Shown: piece after piece, positions 45,465 through 57,425 of the stretch
Numbering within the stretch: the first letter of the stretch is position 1
Layout: the number at the start of each line of letters is the position of its first letter
Assembly: GCA_033439265.1 (NCBI GenBank)
Contig: JAVTVX010000002.1
Location: 13,622,174 to 13,686,173 of the forward strand
Length of the DNA stretch: 64,000 nt
Origin: Dillenia suffruticosa
Lineage: Eukaryota; Streptophyta; Magnoliopsida; Dilleniales; Dilleniaceae
Direction of reading: 5' to 3'
Translations under genes and position numbers: made by a program
Notes under the pieces: generated by a model
What the model was told of the DNA's origin: nothing
What the model saw: only the letters and a program-made list of their open reading frames with translations
The model's database searches: none

Positions 45465-46886
45465 TTACCTCCTAGCTGTTGTGTTTGAGAAAGGATGGAC
45501 CGAACCTGATGCATGTTTTGGGCTTTGCATATGCCAATCACTCTCTCCTAGGTCCAAATCTCGTTTCTCTATGCTCAAAATACTTTCAATGGATTTTGGG
45601 CCCATCTCTTGATTCCACCTGGTATGTGATCTGGCCACCATCAGCTGATGATTGTGGCTCAGAACAATTGCTTGACATTCCTGGTCCATGTTCCTTAATT
45701 CCATTGGGCCCACAACCTTGTTAAATACCCGCCCACTTCTCTCTTTTTGCCTTAGAGTTCCTCTTGAAAGTTCTGATTTATCTCCTTAACTACTCCACTC
45801 TCTTCCTTAAGAAGAGTTAACCTCTTGCTTACACTCCTATACAAATTTTGTATCTTCCTCCTCAGACCTCTGCCTGACTCATCCCCCTCATAGCTTCTAG
45901 ACAAACTAGGATCTTGCATGATATTCATTCTTCCTTTTCCTGACAGCTCCTTTGTCGTCTCATCACCAGTCTCCTTTGTGTCCCTCGCCGGCTCTGACAT
46001 CTCGATATCCTCGCTTAAGCTCGTAAATCTATTTTATCTTGGCATGTTCGCTTCCACCTTTCCCCTATTTTTGCTTGTTTTGGCAATCTTGGGTTTTTGC
46101 GCGACGATTATCCAAGGTCCCAGCTCCTCCTCTGGCATCACCGTGCTCGGTTGACCCTTCGCCCCTTCGATGGCTCTGTCATTTCCTTCTTCCTCCTTTT
46201 CTCGTTCGCTACATATTTCCTTTGCATGACCTACCCTCCCGCACTTAAAACACAAAACATGAATTCCTTCGTATTCAATTTTTTGTACTTCCTTCCCTAT
46301 CTTAACCCTCAGAATCAAGGGTTTGTTCAAGTAGATTTCGACACAAACTCTGGCATACTTTCCTCTAAGAGCATTGGCAGTGTTGGTGTCCACATGGATG
46401 GGTTTCCCAAGTAGTCTATCCACCTCCAAGAGAACCTTTTCATTAAAGAATTCAATAGGAAGTTGGGGAAGCAGACCCAAACTGCCGTACGTTCGATCTC
46501 TGTAGCTGAAGGGGAAAACCAAGGCCTCCAATTTTGAACTGTGAGATAGTGGTCGTGGATCATTCACAGACCATCAAGCAGAATTCTATTGTATTCCTGT
46601 AGGAGATCGAACTTTGCTAGAAGAAAGCCCTCACCCAAATCCAGTAACTCCATGTTTCCCTCTAGTCTCCACATTGTGGTGACTTTCGTGAGCATTAGAT
46701 GGTAACCTATAGATTTTCCTAGTAGTTTGATAATTAGGGATTTCTTTCAAGATCGCCATAATTTCTTAAGTTCATCACTTGTAATATTCATGGTAGGCAG
46801 GTGATAATTTATGTCCTCCATTTCTGATTCACCTCGAGCCAAGCATTTTCTTTAATTTCGCAATCCATCTCTTTATCCTCCTCCAT
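45465..46886 (-). pseudogene. LINE ORF1 with DUF4283 and zinc knuckle (copy 1)
   Basis: The ATG at 46886 starts a frame that stops after about 20 codons. Further on the DUF4283-like region reads 'LIIKLLGKSIGYHLML' and 'GFLLAKFDLLQEYNRILLDGL', then a stop where Trp is usual (just before 46567). Past a frame shift (about 46455-46500) come 'LPIEFFNEKVLLEVDRLLGKPIHVD' and the CCHC knuckle 'CFKCGRVGHAKEIC' (46034-46567). Two further open pieces (45752-46000 and 45465-45713) are charged and probably form the C-terminal part of ORF1. It is an RNA-binding protein of the element, now broken. Confidence 0.82.
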
Positions 46887-46900
46887 CCAAGGGGTTGAAT

Positions 46901-47800
46901 GGATGAATTTATCAAATAAATACAAAAATAAATGTCATAATTTATTTTTTTATTTTTTTAGTGAATCCATATTTTGACGAATCCATATTTTTATTAATCC
47001 GATTTGAAAGTTATCGAGTCCATTTTTTGTATAAATTATTTTTTTTATAAACTATAGGTATATAATAATCACGTTGATTTTAATTAAATTCGGTTCGAAT
47101 CGAGTTGGACTCTTAAAAAATAAAACTCTTCCGATATCTATTTTCATTATATATAAGATTAAATTTTAAAATTTTATTTAAATGATAAAAGTATTTAAAT
47201 ATTAAATCAACAAGATATTGATAAGTAGATCTCATGATTTATTAAAAAGAAGAAATGTGAGAGAGAGACACCTGATTGATGAAAGTTTGAGCTTTTATGA
47301 ATTTATAATTTAATAAAATTTTGCATAGTTGTGCAGAAATTTTATTTATTTATTTTCATAGAGGGTTGAGCATGAGTTGTGGGATGAGAATGATAGCCGA
47401 TCAAAATCGGCATTAAGAATAGACTCCAAAACGTATGAATCCTGTAACATCAATTAACATATCAATTGATCGACTAGTCGTGTTCAGCGTCTCAATCATG
47501 ATAATGATAGTTTAGTTTTGGTTTTGGCTTAGATTTCATCCAAAGCACATTTTAAAATATATATATTAAATTTAAAAATATCTTAAATTTATTAATAAAT
47601 GAACTTATAATTATAATTAAGTCTGACCTTCACTGTTCCACGTTGTTATACACCTGCGTTAGTTATCAAATAAACTAAGGTTGTCTGATGACAAAAATAA
47701 TTTTAACCCTGTAATGAAGCATACGCAGGTTCCGCAAAAGAAGGCAACTTAATTTTCACCCTTTTTGGACCACACCCAACTAGTAAATTTCCTTCATTCC
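46901..47800. repeat. Upstream flank of P450 in unit C
   Basis: AT-rich, homologous to 2528-2920, 35701-36470 and, perfectly by eye, 58862-59761. No gene. It carries a direct 'ttattaataaatga' phrase and ends at the P450 TATA box. Confidence 0.7.
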
Positions 47801-47801
47801 C

Positions 47802-47812
47802 CTATATAAATA
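47802..47812 (+). promoter_or_regulatory. TATA box of the P450 pseudogene, unit C
   Basis: 'ctatataaata' lies 52-62 bp upstream of the ATG at 47864, a normal distance for a short plant 5' UTR. It is absent in units A and B because of deletions there. Confidence 0.65.
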
Positions 47813-47863
47813 CAAGCTCATCACACTCTTATCAACTCAAAAGAAACCAGCATTTCTATTCTA

Positions 47864-48350
47864 ATGGAGCTTTATAGTTTTCTTCTTCTCTTTCTGCTTC
47901 TCTTGATCTCAAACCATTTCTTGCTTCGCGTGGCTCAACATGGCCTCCTCAGCAAGAAGAGGCTCCCCCCGGGTCCAATCGGGCTTCCGATCATGGGGAG
48001 ATCTCATCACTATAGGTGATGGGCCCCACGAGTCCTTAGCCAAGCTGGCCAAAATCCATGGTCCATTAATGACAGTCAAATTGGGGTTTACAACCACCGT
48101 TGTTGCCTCCTCGACGGAAATGGCCAAAGAAATACTTCAAAATAACGATCAAGACTTCATAGGAAGGACTGTGCCGGATGAAGTCACGGCTGAAAATGGG
48201 TATGATATGTCCATGGCTGGGTTACCCGGTGGCCCGAAATGGAGGAATCTTAGAGTGCTTTGCACTAGCCAAGTTTTCACAACTCAAAAGATTTGATGCT
48301 TTGCAAAGTTTAAGCCATCAAATGGTGGAATGTGACTGATGCCGGTAAAT
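47864..48350 (+). pseudogene. CYP76-like cytochrome P450 fragment (unit C)
   Basis: This copy still has its start: ATG at 47864, then a hydrophobic membrane anchor (MELYSFLLLFLLLLISNHFL) and the hinge KKRLPPGPIGLPIMG. After 51 codons it hits TGA (48017-48019) because of a one-base frame change near 47998. The frame used next carries 'IGDGPHESLAKLAKIHGPLM' and 'GLPGGPKWRNLRVLCTSQVFTTQK'. A second one-base change near 48290 puts TGA at 48294. The following bases still read 'DALQSLSHQMVEC' in the third frame, then homology ends at about 48340. About 150 of 500 residues remain and no haem-binding part is left. It is convergent with subtilase copy 3. Confidence 0.9.
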
Positions 48351-49272
48351 ATGGAGAGTAATTATAAGATTTGTTTAATATTTAAAGAAATCTTGGAATT
48401 TATTTTTAATATTATTTCTCTATTTTTTTAAAACTTTAATTTTATATTTTTATATTTTATAATTAATTAATTAATTTATATATTTATGTATTTTTCTTTA
48501 TGTTTTAAATGACTTATCTCGGTATTTAGAATTAAAACTTAACTTGTCGTGATCGTTGTATATACGATTACATGGTTTTCCTCGCAGAGGATCCAAATTT
48601 CAATACATGATCGCAACAAACAATGTCTTTTTACCTGCTCATTGAAAAGTCCAAAAAGGTGTTTGATTGCAATTATGGGAATCCCATGATCATAATGAGG
48701 AAAATGTCAAGCTATAAAAGTTAGGAAATAAATAAAACTTTTAAAAAACCATTATTAACGGTTTTCCATTCAAAAATGTATTTAATTTAAATTAAAACGA
48801 AGCAAAATGCATTAACAAAAAATTACACTGCAACAGTATATAATATATTGGAGTCACACTTTGTCATAAGATTATGTCATCCCCATGCGATGCTTATACC
48901 CCCCCGACACTGTGGCTATAACGTCTATTTACCATTAATCTCTCTCTATCCTTAACCACCATTCCTTAAAATATCTTTAAAAAAAAAAAGAGAAAAAAAT
49001 ACGAAAGTTCAATTCACATTTAAAAATTATTAAGTTCTTAATTGAATAAAACATGAAAAAGAAATTATATTTCGTGACAGTTGCTAGAGGTTAAAATATT
49101 CCTATCACAATAAGACTATATATCTCATTATTTAATTATGCATGAAGACCATATATATATATATATGAATATCTCATTATTTAATATTAGTGAATTTAAA
49201 TTAGACACGCGATCTTCCCTGCTGTTATAGCATAAAATCACAAATTATTGCATCCAACAGAAAATGGCCATC
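48351..49272. other. Intergenic spacer between P450 fragment and subtilase (unit C)
   Basis: AT-rich with no gene. It matches 3346-4266 with a constant offset of 45006, and from 48430 it is the start of the second 12-kb repeat copy. Confidence 0.7.
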
Positions 49273-51180
49273 TCATTTGAACAAAATAGCTATTGGACTC
49301 CTAACAACATGCTCGTCCGAGACCCACGTCAGAGCTCCTTGGGCAATTGGCGTGCTTATGTTGCGAGAACCTGCAGTAGTAAATGTCACTGAATATGTCA
49401 ACTTTTGATTCTTCTCTGAAAAGTTGAGCTTTGTAGGTTTGACTGTCACTTTGACTCCTTCTGGTGCTGTAATTTCAGAAGTATACGAAGAACTAGCCGC
49501 TCCAACATTGGTAACTGTCCTTGTATAAGTCAGGCTATCAGACTCGAGAATAACTGAAAATGAAGGATAATTTAGTTCTGCCTCCTGAATAACTGATTCC
49601 TCTGAGCAACTGACTTGCCTGTTTGCTATGACTTCGACTTGAGAATCGGTGTAACCCAAACCACATAGGTACGGAATATAGTCATCTGCTTTGAGGTCAT
49701 AAACAAGGCCTGGATCACTAGCTGCTGATGGATTTACTTGTCCTGCTCCGGTTGCAAAGACATTTGCCGGTTGGAGATCCGTATCCGTAATAGGCTTGCC
49801 TGCAAGGTTATTTGGATTGGCGGAGGTAATTATGGCAGATTTAATTGCTGCAGGAGACCAGTCAGGGTGAGAGGCTTTCAACAAAGCAGCGATGCCACTA
49901 AGATGAGGGCAGGCCATTGATGTGCCAGAAAGGAATTCGAAATTCCTACTTGAATCAGCACTATCATCAGATGGAAATGCAGCTAGAATATCCACTCCAG
50001 GGCCAAGAATGTCAGGTTTCAGAATACCAGGACTTGCCTGGCTTGGGCCTCTGGAAGAGAACTGTGCAACCATTGGATCTGTTTCATCTTCAGTGACAAC
50101 ATATTCTTCCCCATTTCCAAGTTGTGAAGTCTCCGGTAACCTTCTGTCAATGGTACTTGCTCCAACAGTAAGTATCCATGGGGCCTCATTAGACAAAGTA
50201 CCTTCAACAGGAGAAAACCCCTCACCGGAATTCCCTGCTGCGCAGCTAACAAATATTCCCTTTTTAATTGCACTGTATGCACCTATGGCAATCCCATCAT
50301 CGTAGAAAGGAATTGAAGGCCCCCCAAGCGAAAGAGAGAGCACATCGACACCATCCTCAATTGCAGCGTCCATCCCAGCTAATATAGCACTACTAGGGCA
50401 GCCCTGACCGCCACATATTTTGTAAATTGCAAGGTGAGCTAAAGGTGCCAACCCTGAGGCTGTGCCCTTAGCAAATCCATTTTTATTAGCACCCTCTACA
50501 AAGTTTCCGGCAGCTGTGCTTGCTGTGTGAGTGCCGTGTCCTTCCGTATCCATCAGTGACTCACCGCTCAAAAAGTTTCTTGCACCTATGAGCTTATTGT
50601 TGCACACTGTCCCATTAAATCCACACTCGCCTTTCCACTTAGATGGAGGAGGAGGAACTCCTTCATCACTAAAGGACAGGTGTTCTGGAAAAAGGCCCGT
50701 GTCCAAGACTCCAACAATAATGCCTTTTCCAAAGTTGGAAGCTTTCCAAAACCCGCTCTTCGGATTCAACCCCAAGAAGCTTGGGGTTCGAGTTGTAAGC
50801 AATGGCAATAGCTTTTCTGGACTTGAAAACACAAACCCTTCCTTCTGTTCCATTGCTTTTGCTTCTTCCGCAGTCAACTTGGCTGCAAACCCAGTCATAA
50901 CATGGTTGTAAAAGTAAACCATCCGTGATTCTGGGTTTGAACTCTTGATGGTAGCTGCCAAAAATGACTTGTAAAAGCTTTCTAGGTCCTTGTACGGAGT
51001 TAAGCTTCTGTTGTCTGGCAGCCTCACATGGACAATGTATGTTTGCAAGCTATTCTGCTCAGTAACGGCATCAAGAGGTGCAAATCGTTGCACCCGAGCA
51101 CATGCCGGTAGAAAACTAGACACGAAAGCTATAGAGAGAAGTAGGGCAATTTTTATGTTTGATATCATCGTGCACCTCAT
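49273..51180 (-). CDS. Subtilisin-like serine protease lacking the PA domain (copy 3)
   Basis: A 635-residue protein identical to copies 2 and 4, with the same signal peptide, I9 propeptide, Asp160/His215/Asn317/Ser421 and Fn3-like tail, and the same missing PA domain. The lack of any protein change points to very recent duplication or homogenisation. Its flanks, including the promoter-side DNA to 51690, also match copy 2. Its downstream neighbour is the convergent P450 pseudogene at 47864-48350. Transcripts could not be told apart from those of copies 2 and 4 by their coding sequence. Confidence 0.93.
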   Translation of the reverse strand: MRCTMISNIKIALLLSIAFVSSFLPACARVQRFAPLDAVTEQNSLQTYIVHVRLPDNRSLTPYKDLESFYKSFLAATIKSSNPESRMVYFYNHVMTGFAAKLTAEEAKAMEQKEGFVFSSPEKLLPLLTTRTPSFLGLNPKSGFWKASNFGKGIIVGVLDTGLFPEHLSFSDEGVPPPPSKWKGECGFNGTVCNNKLIGARNFLSGESLMDTEGHGTHTASTAAGNFVEGANKNGFAKGTASGLAPLAHLAIYKICGGQGCPSSAILAGMDAAIEDGVDVLSLSLGGPSIPFYDDGIAIGAYSAIKKGIFVSCAAGNSGEGFSPVEGTLSNEAPWILTVGASTIDRRLPETSQLGNGEEYVVTEDETDPMVAQFSSRGPSQASPGILKPDILGPGVDILAAFPSDDSADSSRNFEFLSGTSMACPHLSGIAALLKASHPDWSPAAIKSAIITSANPNNLAGKPITDTDLQPANVFATGAGQVNPSAASDPGLVYDLKADDYIPYLCGLGYTDSQVEVIANRQVSCSEESVIQEAELNYPSFSVILESDSLTYTRTVTNVGAASSSYTSEITAPEGVKVTVKPTKLNFSEKNQKLTYSVTFTTAGSRNISTPIAQGALTWVSDEHVVRSPIAILFK

Positions 51181-51282
51181 GTTCTCTTATGAAAGAGAGC
51201 TAAAGAAAAGCAGATGTTGTGAAGCGTAAGAATCGAGAGAAGTAATGTATTATTCGGTATAAATTAAACTTCAGAGTGGAGC

Positions 51283-51303
51283 TATATATATATAGATATA
51301 TAT
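51283..51303 (-). promoter_or_regulatory. Probable TATA region of subtilase copy 3
   Basis: The same interrupted TA tract as at 39340-39360 lies about 105-120 bp upstream of the start codon. Confidence 0.5.
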
Positions 51304-51781
51304 GTATATTGTGGAACATATCATATATTTTGAAAATATTTTTAAAAATGTTATATATTAAAATTAAATCAATATATAGTGAATATTGTATTACCAAAAT
51401 AATGAATATTATGGTAACATTTTGAAAATATTATATCATCAATTATATGAATATCCTCCTCAAACTCAAGTATGTGGACTAGATATCAGCTTGAATTCCA
51501 AAACTAAATCATGAAAGTGTCCCAAAATACATAATAAAACATTTAGTAATAGAATATGGTATAGCAATAACATATTCAATAAGCATAGTAATTGAATATT
51601 TGATGGATATATTATAGTATAGATAACCAGACTGCATCCACTTCAGAAAAATGAAATCCATGAAAATAAAGAATCTTTGGATATTAAACAATGTGCATAT
51701 GTTAAACTTAACCTATACACATTAATATCCTTTTGACAATTGGTGCTGATGACAAATGAAAGGTTGTTTCCTTCGATAAAG

Positions 51782-51783
<2 letters not shown>

Positions 51784-51827
<44 letters not shown>
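51784..51827. repeat. (AT)22 microsatellite, unit C
   Basis: A pure AT run of 44 bases, two repeats longer than in units B and D. Confidence 0.9.
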
Positions 51828-51829
<2 letters not shown>

Positions 51830-53132
51830 ACTTATCCCAATTTAATGATTATGAAAGGACATATTTTTTTGGTAATCTTTTGATATCAATAATTTTTATT
51901 AGAAATCAATAAATATAAAGAAATTTAATGATTATGAAAGGACATATATACACATTATTATCAATATTCTTTCAATTAGGAACTTAATAATTTTTTCCTC
52001 CTTGTAACAAAAAATATATATATCAATATGAATAGTAATAGTGGACATTGATTGCAAATAAAAGGTTGCTTTTTTATTAGAAATCAATAAATATTGATAC
52101 ACTACACATATTGATTTCCCATACAAAATAGGCATATTGAGATGCTATTATTAAATTATAAAATAGTAATAGTAATATTCTTCAACAATTATACATATTG
52201 GTGTGCCGTTTTTACCTTAGGCTTTTGTTGAGATTTATGTTCATAAAAAAAATTAAAAAAAAAAAATCAATTCAAAAATATACATTTGAACTGTTGTCCT
52301 GTAGATTAAATTTTATGGTATTTTTAATGTTGATTTTTTTATTGGCAAATGAATTTTTCATTATATTATGGTGTTATTAAGTTTGTACAAATAATGGAAT
52401 ATTGGTAGTAAAAGTATCTATTTTTTGTTCCAAAATACAAAATCAAATTATGATCGTAGACTTTTTCATTCTAAAGTTTCAAATTCGAGAACTAATTAAA
52501 AAATCTTATAATCTTACTCACTAGGTTGACATTTCGTCGATCTTCAACTGCACTCTATTCAGTTGTAGGTTTGTATAAACCAATGGACGTTCTCTGGTAG
52601 GTAAAAATATTAAATGTTTTAATTGAATTTCGGATTCAAAATTTAAAAATAGAAAAAATTATATTGTATTGAGAGAATTTTCTTTAAATTGAAATCGGCA
52701 ATATTCGAATTGAATTAATTAAACTATGATTTCAAATATTGATCGATTATTTTAAAAAAAAAACTGTAAAGCACAACTCCGGTCTTTTGAGGAGAAGAAA
52801 CATCTGACAAATAATGTCTAGACATATCCGAAAAATAATGTTCAGTGGATAACCACAAGAAACACCAAGGCCCAAAATGGGCACCCACTAAACGAGAAAA
52901 CAAAGGCCCATATAGGGCATCAAGCAAAACAAAACATAGCCCAAGAAGGGCAAAACCCAACCACAAAACAGAAAGCAACAATACTGATGCAAAAATCAAG
53001 ATAAATCATAAATCAACTCCAAAAACTAAAGGTCACAAACCAGGGGCTTCAAATCGGTTCCTAAAGTAGACATGAACCATTAAAGAAGAAACAAAGATTT
53101 ATCAAAATCCTTTAAGTTGAGTGATCGGTCAC
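51828..53132. other. 3' module of unit C and LINE junction
   Basis: Equivalent of 39881-41172, with the 11-bp insertion state noted above and a slightly longer A-run near 52253-52266. No gene is supported. Confidence 0.7.
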
Positions 53133-53164
53133 TCTTTTTTTTTGTGAGGTAGGCAAGAGGGGTG

Positions 53165-54387
53165 CTAACGGCCCAAGCCCAAACCTCTACAAGGAAGATA
53201 CATGACTCTACTTTTAGACCTTAAAATTTTCACACCCAGTGAATCCTCCAGGAGAAGGTTAGACACTGAAGAATGAGGCAGGACAAATTCATGGAGACCT
53301 GCTCTGCTCGAGTAACCAAGAGCCGCAAGGTGATCCGCGCACTTATTCCCCTCTCGTAGCGTATCACGGATCTCATGCACTTCAAACTCAGACAAGAGCT
53401 TTCGGCATTCTTCAATGATGTCGCCAAGAGGGTATCCAGTTGAAGTTCCATTTCTGAGAAGGTTGCAAACTGTCAGAGAGTCAACCTCCAGCTCAACATT
53501 CCTTATGCCCTTTCTGAGAGCAAGCAGGAGCCCCTCCCTTACTCTACAGAGTTCCGCATTGGTGACTGAACAAGTTCTTACATTAGTAGTGAATCCCGCA
53601 ACCCATCCTCCTTCCTCGTTCCTCAAGATCCCTCCTGTTGCGGCATCACCATCATTTGAAACAGAACCATCCGTATTGAGTTTGAAACTACTGCGTTTGG
53701 TAAGAATCCAATTAATCCACCCTTCTTTTCGGTTGCCTTCCTCTAGATTCTTAGCACAAGCTAGCTTGATCTCCCTACTAAAGTTCATAGCCCATCTGGC
53801 CATAGTCATGACTAGTATCTGCTCATTCTGAAAGGTGCATTATAGTGGGCCTTCCAGACAACCCATACAGTGGCCAAGAACTTACGATTATCAAGATGGA
53901 AAGTCCCTACACTGAAGTCTTTAGACCCAATCTTAAGCTATCTAACTACATCTTCAGTCCAAAAGCTATCCACCCCCTCCACCCCTGGGAGAACAAGGCT
54001 CCACACTTCTTTAGTCGCAGGATAATCTCTCAGGTAGTTTAGGATAGTTTCTTTGGTTCTTCCGCAGATTGGACAATCATCATCCATCGTGAAGCGCCGC
54101 TTCTTACTTTCTGCATTAGTCATGATTTTGCCGCTAGCCACTAACCACAAGAAGAATTTAATTCTCTCAGGGCTTTCAGTTCTCCAAATCCAGCCCCAAT
54201 CCTCCTCACCCTGTCTCCCTCCATCTCTTGAGGACAGACAGTACTTGTAAGTCGAGGCAACCGAGAAGTTGCCATCACCATTTCCCGCACAACAAACATC
54301 ATCAGCAGCTCTGAAACTCTTAGGAATCATTATGCTTCTTATCTCTTCCACTTTTTCCATTGGAAGGCAAGCTTGAAGCTTCTCCAA
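53165..54387 (-). pseudogene. LINE ORF2 C-terminal part: zf-RVT and RNase H (copy 2)
   Basis: The zf-RVT segment is 53938-54387 and RNase H is 53165-53809. They are the same broken frames as 41204-42426, with Pro in place of Leu in 'STGYPLGDII'. Motifs such as 'LNTDGSVSNDGDAATGG' and 'CADHLAALG' are kept. Confidence 0.85.
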
Positions 54388-54423
54388 ATTCCAATCCTTA
54401 CTGTCAGTCAGGAATTCACTAAC

Positions 54424-55978
54424 CTAGACATTAGGAGGCATGTCACTGGGGGAGGACTGACAACTGTTAATCAGAGGCTCCCTACCGTTCCAAAGATCAA
54501 ACGAAAAACTAATCTTGCTACCATCCCTGATCTGCCATCTCATGCCTTTGAGTAGGAGATCTCTGCTTTTAATTATCTCTTTCCAAACCATTGAGGCGCC
54601 AAGTTTGTATCTATGTTTAAACAGATCACCATCCTTCAAATACTTGTTCCTAATGACTCTGCACCACAAGCTTTCATGACCTTTAAAAATTTTCCATCCC
54701 AACTTTGCCATGAGAGCAAATTTTGAATCCCTCGTCCTTCTCAAGCCCAGACCACCATCCTTCTTAACTTTGCAAACCTTATCCCATTTTACCAAGTGGA
54801 CTTTCTTGCAATCTCCTATCCAGTCACAAAGAAAATCTCAATTGATTTGATCTAACTTCTTGCAAATTGATGTAGGGAACCAAGCTGTCAACATTGTGAA
54901 AATAAGAAGGGCTGCGTTAACCGATTGAATCAGGACCTTCCTCCTAGCAGTGTTCAAAAACTTAGCTTTCCAATTCTCTAATCTACTTTGGACCCTCTCA
55001 GCAATGAAACCAAATGTATGTTTATCCATTCTTTTGTGGATGATTGGGGTGCCAAGATATCTCCCCAGGTCAACGATGAGAGAGAACTTGTTTATGGTTG
55101 CAAGAGAGTTTTTTAGGGTCCATGGATCCTCGATGGAAGCCACAATTTGGACTTACTTGGATTTATTGCCAGACCACTCTCCATAGCAAATTCTTTTAGA
55201 CACTCTAGAATGTTGTTCATACACAAGTGATCCGCCTTGAAGAACAAGAGAAGATCATCAGCATAGAACAAGTGAGATATGGTTGGACTACTCATACTGA
55301 TTTTGATGGGTTGCCAAGCTCCTCTACTTACTCTATCTTGTATCATGTAAGATAAACGTTCCATCACAAGAATGAAGAGGTAAGAAGAAAGGGGATCTCC
55401 CTGTCTTAGCCCACGGCCAGGCATGAATGGCGGGAGGGCTTCTCCAAGCAAGGATATGCTACCCGAGGAAATAGCGAACATGATGAGTTTGATCAGCTCG
55501 TAAGGCAAATTGAAGTCCACCAGTACAGCCCCAAGTATTCCCAACTAACACTATTGTACACTTTCCTAAGATCCACTTTGAGGATCATGGACTAAGATTT
55601 GCTTTTGAAGTTCTTTAGCAAGTGAACAACCTCTTAGACTGTGACATTGTTATCTAGGGTCCCCTTACCAGGAAGGAAACTGCTTTGGTGATCCCTCACC
55701 ATCTTCTTCAGCAAGGGTCTCAGCTTGTGAACAATGATTTTGGAAAGAACATTGTAGGATGTATTAAGAACGCTTATGGGTTTGAAATCATTCTTATTTT
55801 CAGGATTAACCTGCTTGGGAATGAGCACGAGAAGAGCATTTGCCAGGTTAGGCCAAAAGTACCCATCCCTAAAAGCCATTCTCGCAAAATTGCACAATGA
55901 GAATTTGATTGTGTTCGAGTTCTGCCGGAAGAAAATGGCTTGAATTCCATCTGGACCTAGAGTCTTCATGCCTTTCAT
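54424..55978 (-). pseudogene. LINE ORF2 reverse transcriptase (copy 2)
   Basis: Four pieces (55634-55978, 55113-55544, 54838-55143, 54424-54795) are identical in protein to those at 42463-44017, including 'FYADDLLLFF' and the same stops between pieces. Confidence 0.87.
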
Positions 55979-56159
55979 AGAGAAAAGAGCAGCTCTAACC
56001 TCATCTTCATCAACTCTCTTGCTTAGATTTAACTTATCCGCTTCACTTATTTTCCTGAGCCATTTATAATATCTATCACTGGATTCTCAACCTTCTTAGC
56101 TTCAAAGAGATCCGAAAAGAACTTTACTGCACACTTTGCAGGCATAGTTGGTTGAAACA

Positions 56160-57335
56160 TCAAGAATTATGCACCTTCAAATCTGCAATTCTGTTTTTGT
56201 TTCTGCTAATTTTGGTTTGGATATAGAAGTATTTAGTGTTTTTATCACCTTTAGATATCCAGTCCACTCTTGACTTTTGGAGCCAAAGTAATTCCTCATG
56301 TTCTAGCGTGAGGTGATATTCGTTTAGCAGTTTTGCCTCTAAATCTTGAAAAAAGATCGAGTGGCGGTAATTTCCCACCTTCTGAATACCTTTGATCCTT
56401 TTTTGAAGATCTCTTTTCCTTTTAAAGATACATCCAGAAAACTCCTTATTCCAAACCTTCAACTCCTTGCCAGTGTGATCGATTGAATGAAGCAGACAGT
56501 TGCCTCCTACCGCCCAAGCTTCCTCAAAGACAGTTTTAAAGTTTAGGTGGATGAGCCAAGCAACTTCCCATCTAAAAGGTCTTATATCCTTCCTAGGCAG
56601 GTAAGTTAAGCTTGTCACTAGTATCACCGGAGAGTGATCACCATGAACTCTCGGTAGATTTATGGTTCTTAATTCGGGAAATTTCAGAATGGTTTGATGA
56701 TTTGCAAGCACTCTATCCAGTCTCTGCTGGAGGACGACCCTCCCATTAAAGAATTTGGACCAAGTAAACTTGGAACCTGGAGCATCAAGGCTTGTCAGAT
56801 TACAACTATCCCACCATTTCAGCACCTTCTGAAATCTGCTCCAGGACTTGACTTTCTGACTGCTGGATTCTTTAGCACTATAAATGTCATTTAAGTCTCC
56901 CATTACAAACCAGGGGGAGCGGATCCCTTTGGCCATATTCTTCATTTCATCCCAGAAACCTTCCTTAGAATGATGATGTGGTTGAATGTAAACAAAAGAC
57001 ACTAAGTTGTCCTGGGTTCCTTCCCTTATTCAGACATGGTTCATTTGACTGGAGAAATCTACCACTTCCAAATTTATTCTATTTGGCATCCAAGTTAACT
57101 AGAGCCCGCCCTTATAGCAACTAGACGGAACTATGTACTCCTTCTCCCAACCCGTGTTCTTCAAAAACGGGTAGTTTTTGGACCTGGTCTCAATCAAGCA
57201 CAGAGCATCCAGATTATGCATTCTTAGAAGGTCTTTGCAAACTCCCCGAAACCTGCTGTTGTCGATTCCCCTGCAGTTCCAAACCATCAACTTAAACATC
57301 ATTAAAGAAAGAAGGAGGTGGATGAGAAGAAGCAA
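56160..57335 (-). pseudogene. LINE ORF2 endonuclease (copy 2)
   Basis: Two pieces (57099-57335 and 56160-57002) are identical in protein to 44199-45374, with 'MVWNCRG', 'GDLND' and 'GDHSPV' and the same break between them. Confidence 0.85.
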
Positions 57336-57425
57336 TCAATCTTTCATGTCAATAAGGTCCTCATTCCTCTCCTGATCATCTTTGTGCTCTCTCTGATTTT
57401 CCACCCAAATCTCCATGTCGATATT

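Larger units (their letters stand above)
41173..46900 (-). mobile_element. Plant L1-type LINE with RNase H, dead (copy 1)
   Basis: A 5.7-kb non-LTR element on the minus strand. A T-run at 41173-41182 is its poly-A tail. ORF1 lies at the right end, then ORF2 with endonuclease, reverse transcriptase, zf-RVT and RNase H. No target-site duplication could be matched. The 5' side joins directly to unit C DNA at 46901 ('ggatgaattt'), so one flank was lost or the joint is a recombination point. Both frames carry stops and frameshifts that recur in the second copy. Confidence 0.9.
36487..48429. repeat. 12-kb tandem repeat, copy 1 (11,943 bp)
   Basis: It contains subtilase copy 2, a LINE and P450 pseudogene C. 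It matches 48430-60390 almost perfectly. The difference in length is 18 bp: 4 bp in an AT microsatellite, 2 bp in an A-run near 40310, an 11-bp 'catatagggca' absent near 40957, and 1 bp in the LINE tail. Only a few single-base differences were noticed, for example 40767 and 41477. Confidence 0.9.

Noticed and set aside
45479..46414. Plus-strand open frames over LINE ORF1 (and the copies at 57440-58375)
   Set aside because: They are antisense to the recognisable ORF1 with its CCHC knuckle and are only shadows.
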